Below, one piece after another: positions 32,140 through 32,185 of a stretch of 32,185 nt of DNA. The DNA is taken from the NCBI GenBank assembly GCA_028698615.1, contig JAQVWF010000028.1, positions 1-32,185 of the forward strand, given 5' to 3'. Within the stretch, counting starts at the first letter, position 1, and each line of letters begins with the position of its first letter. The stretch comes from Syntrophorhabdaceae bacterium (GTDB lineage: Bacteria; Desulfobacterota; Syntrophorhabdia; Syntrophorhabdales; Syntrophorhabdaceae). A program made the translations under genes and the position numbers. The notes under the pieces were generated by a model. The model made no database searches. It was not told the DNA's origin and saw nothing but the letters and a program-made list of their open reading frames with translations.

Positions 32140-32185
32140 GCCTGGGTGGCGGAATAGGTAGACGCAAGGGACTTAAAATCCCTCG
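32140..32185 (+). tRNA. tRNA-Leu (anticodon UAA), 3' truncated by the window
   Basis: The sequence begins GCCTGGGTGGCGGAATAGG and continues with the D-loop GGTAGACGC, both typical of leucine tRNAs. An anticodon stem AGGGA pairs with TCCCT around the loop CTTAAAA, placing TAA at the anticodon. The long variable arm, T arm and CCA end lie beyond the window. Confidence 0.9.

Overview
The window reads as one contiguous piece of a Gram-negative chromosome. By eye it is moderately high in GC, with clear AGGAGG-type ribosome binding sites and little intergenic DNA. YidC with a large periplasmic domain, a class A penicillin-binding protein, CcdA, an RpoH-type sigma factor and many PAS sensors fit a former Deltaproteobacteria-like anaerobe, possibly Syntrophorhabdales-like. 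That placement is inference; no rRNA or taxonomic marker was searched. No insertion sequence, integrase, prophage gene or CRISPR array was recognised.

Left end (1-7.7 kb): the 3' part of a PAS-PAS-PAS-GGDEF diguanylate cyclase, a 308-base stretch without a confident gene, comEC, and a convergent PAS hybrid histidine kinase whose 3' end forms a long inverted repeat with the end of comEC. A Ppx/GppA phosphatase and a divergent ccdA follow.

Centre-left (7.7-12.8 kb): seven tightly packed minus-strand genes run amrB, amrA, a DUF1858 protein, mocA, yqeB, xdhC, rpoH. The middle genes mature molybdenum hydroxylases; the first two belong to the AmmeMemoRadiSam system; the last is a heat-shock-type sigma factor. 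Divergent from amrB is an overlapping three-gene cassette: an anchored or secreted retropepsin-like protease, an inactive transglutaminase fused to seven membrane helices, and a RimK-like ATP-grasp ligase.

Centre (15.9-23.5 kb): a decayed isochorismatase-family remnant, dtd, and an EF-G-like GTPase lacking the usual catalytic histidine. Divergent from that GTPase is the conserved block rpmH-rnpA-yidD-yidC-jag-mnmE (ribosomal protein L34, RNase P protein, membrane insertion, RNA binding, tRNA wobble modification). No dnaA or recognisable origin lies beside rpmH.

Right end (23.5-32.2 kb): a surface-adhesin-E-like protein, a class A PBP and an adenine-deaminase-family amidohydrolase lie on the minus strand, with an MFS transporter upstream. 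A second amidohydrolase of the same family is divergent from the transporter. The two amidohydrolases and the transporter suggest purine uptake and deamination, which could feed hypoxanthine to a molybdenum hydroxylase of the kind matured by the central operon; no such hydroxylase is in the window. plsY and a truncated tRNA-Leu(UAA) with a good promoter close the window.
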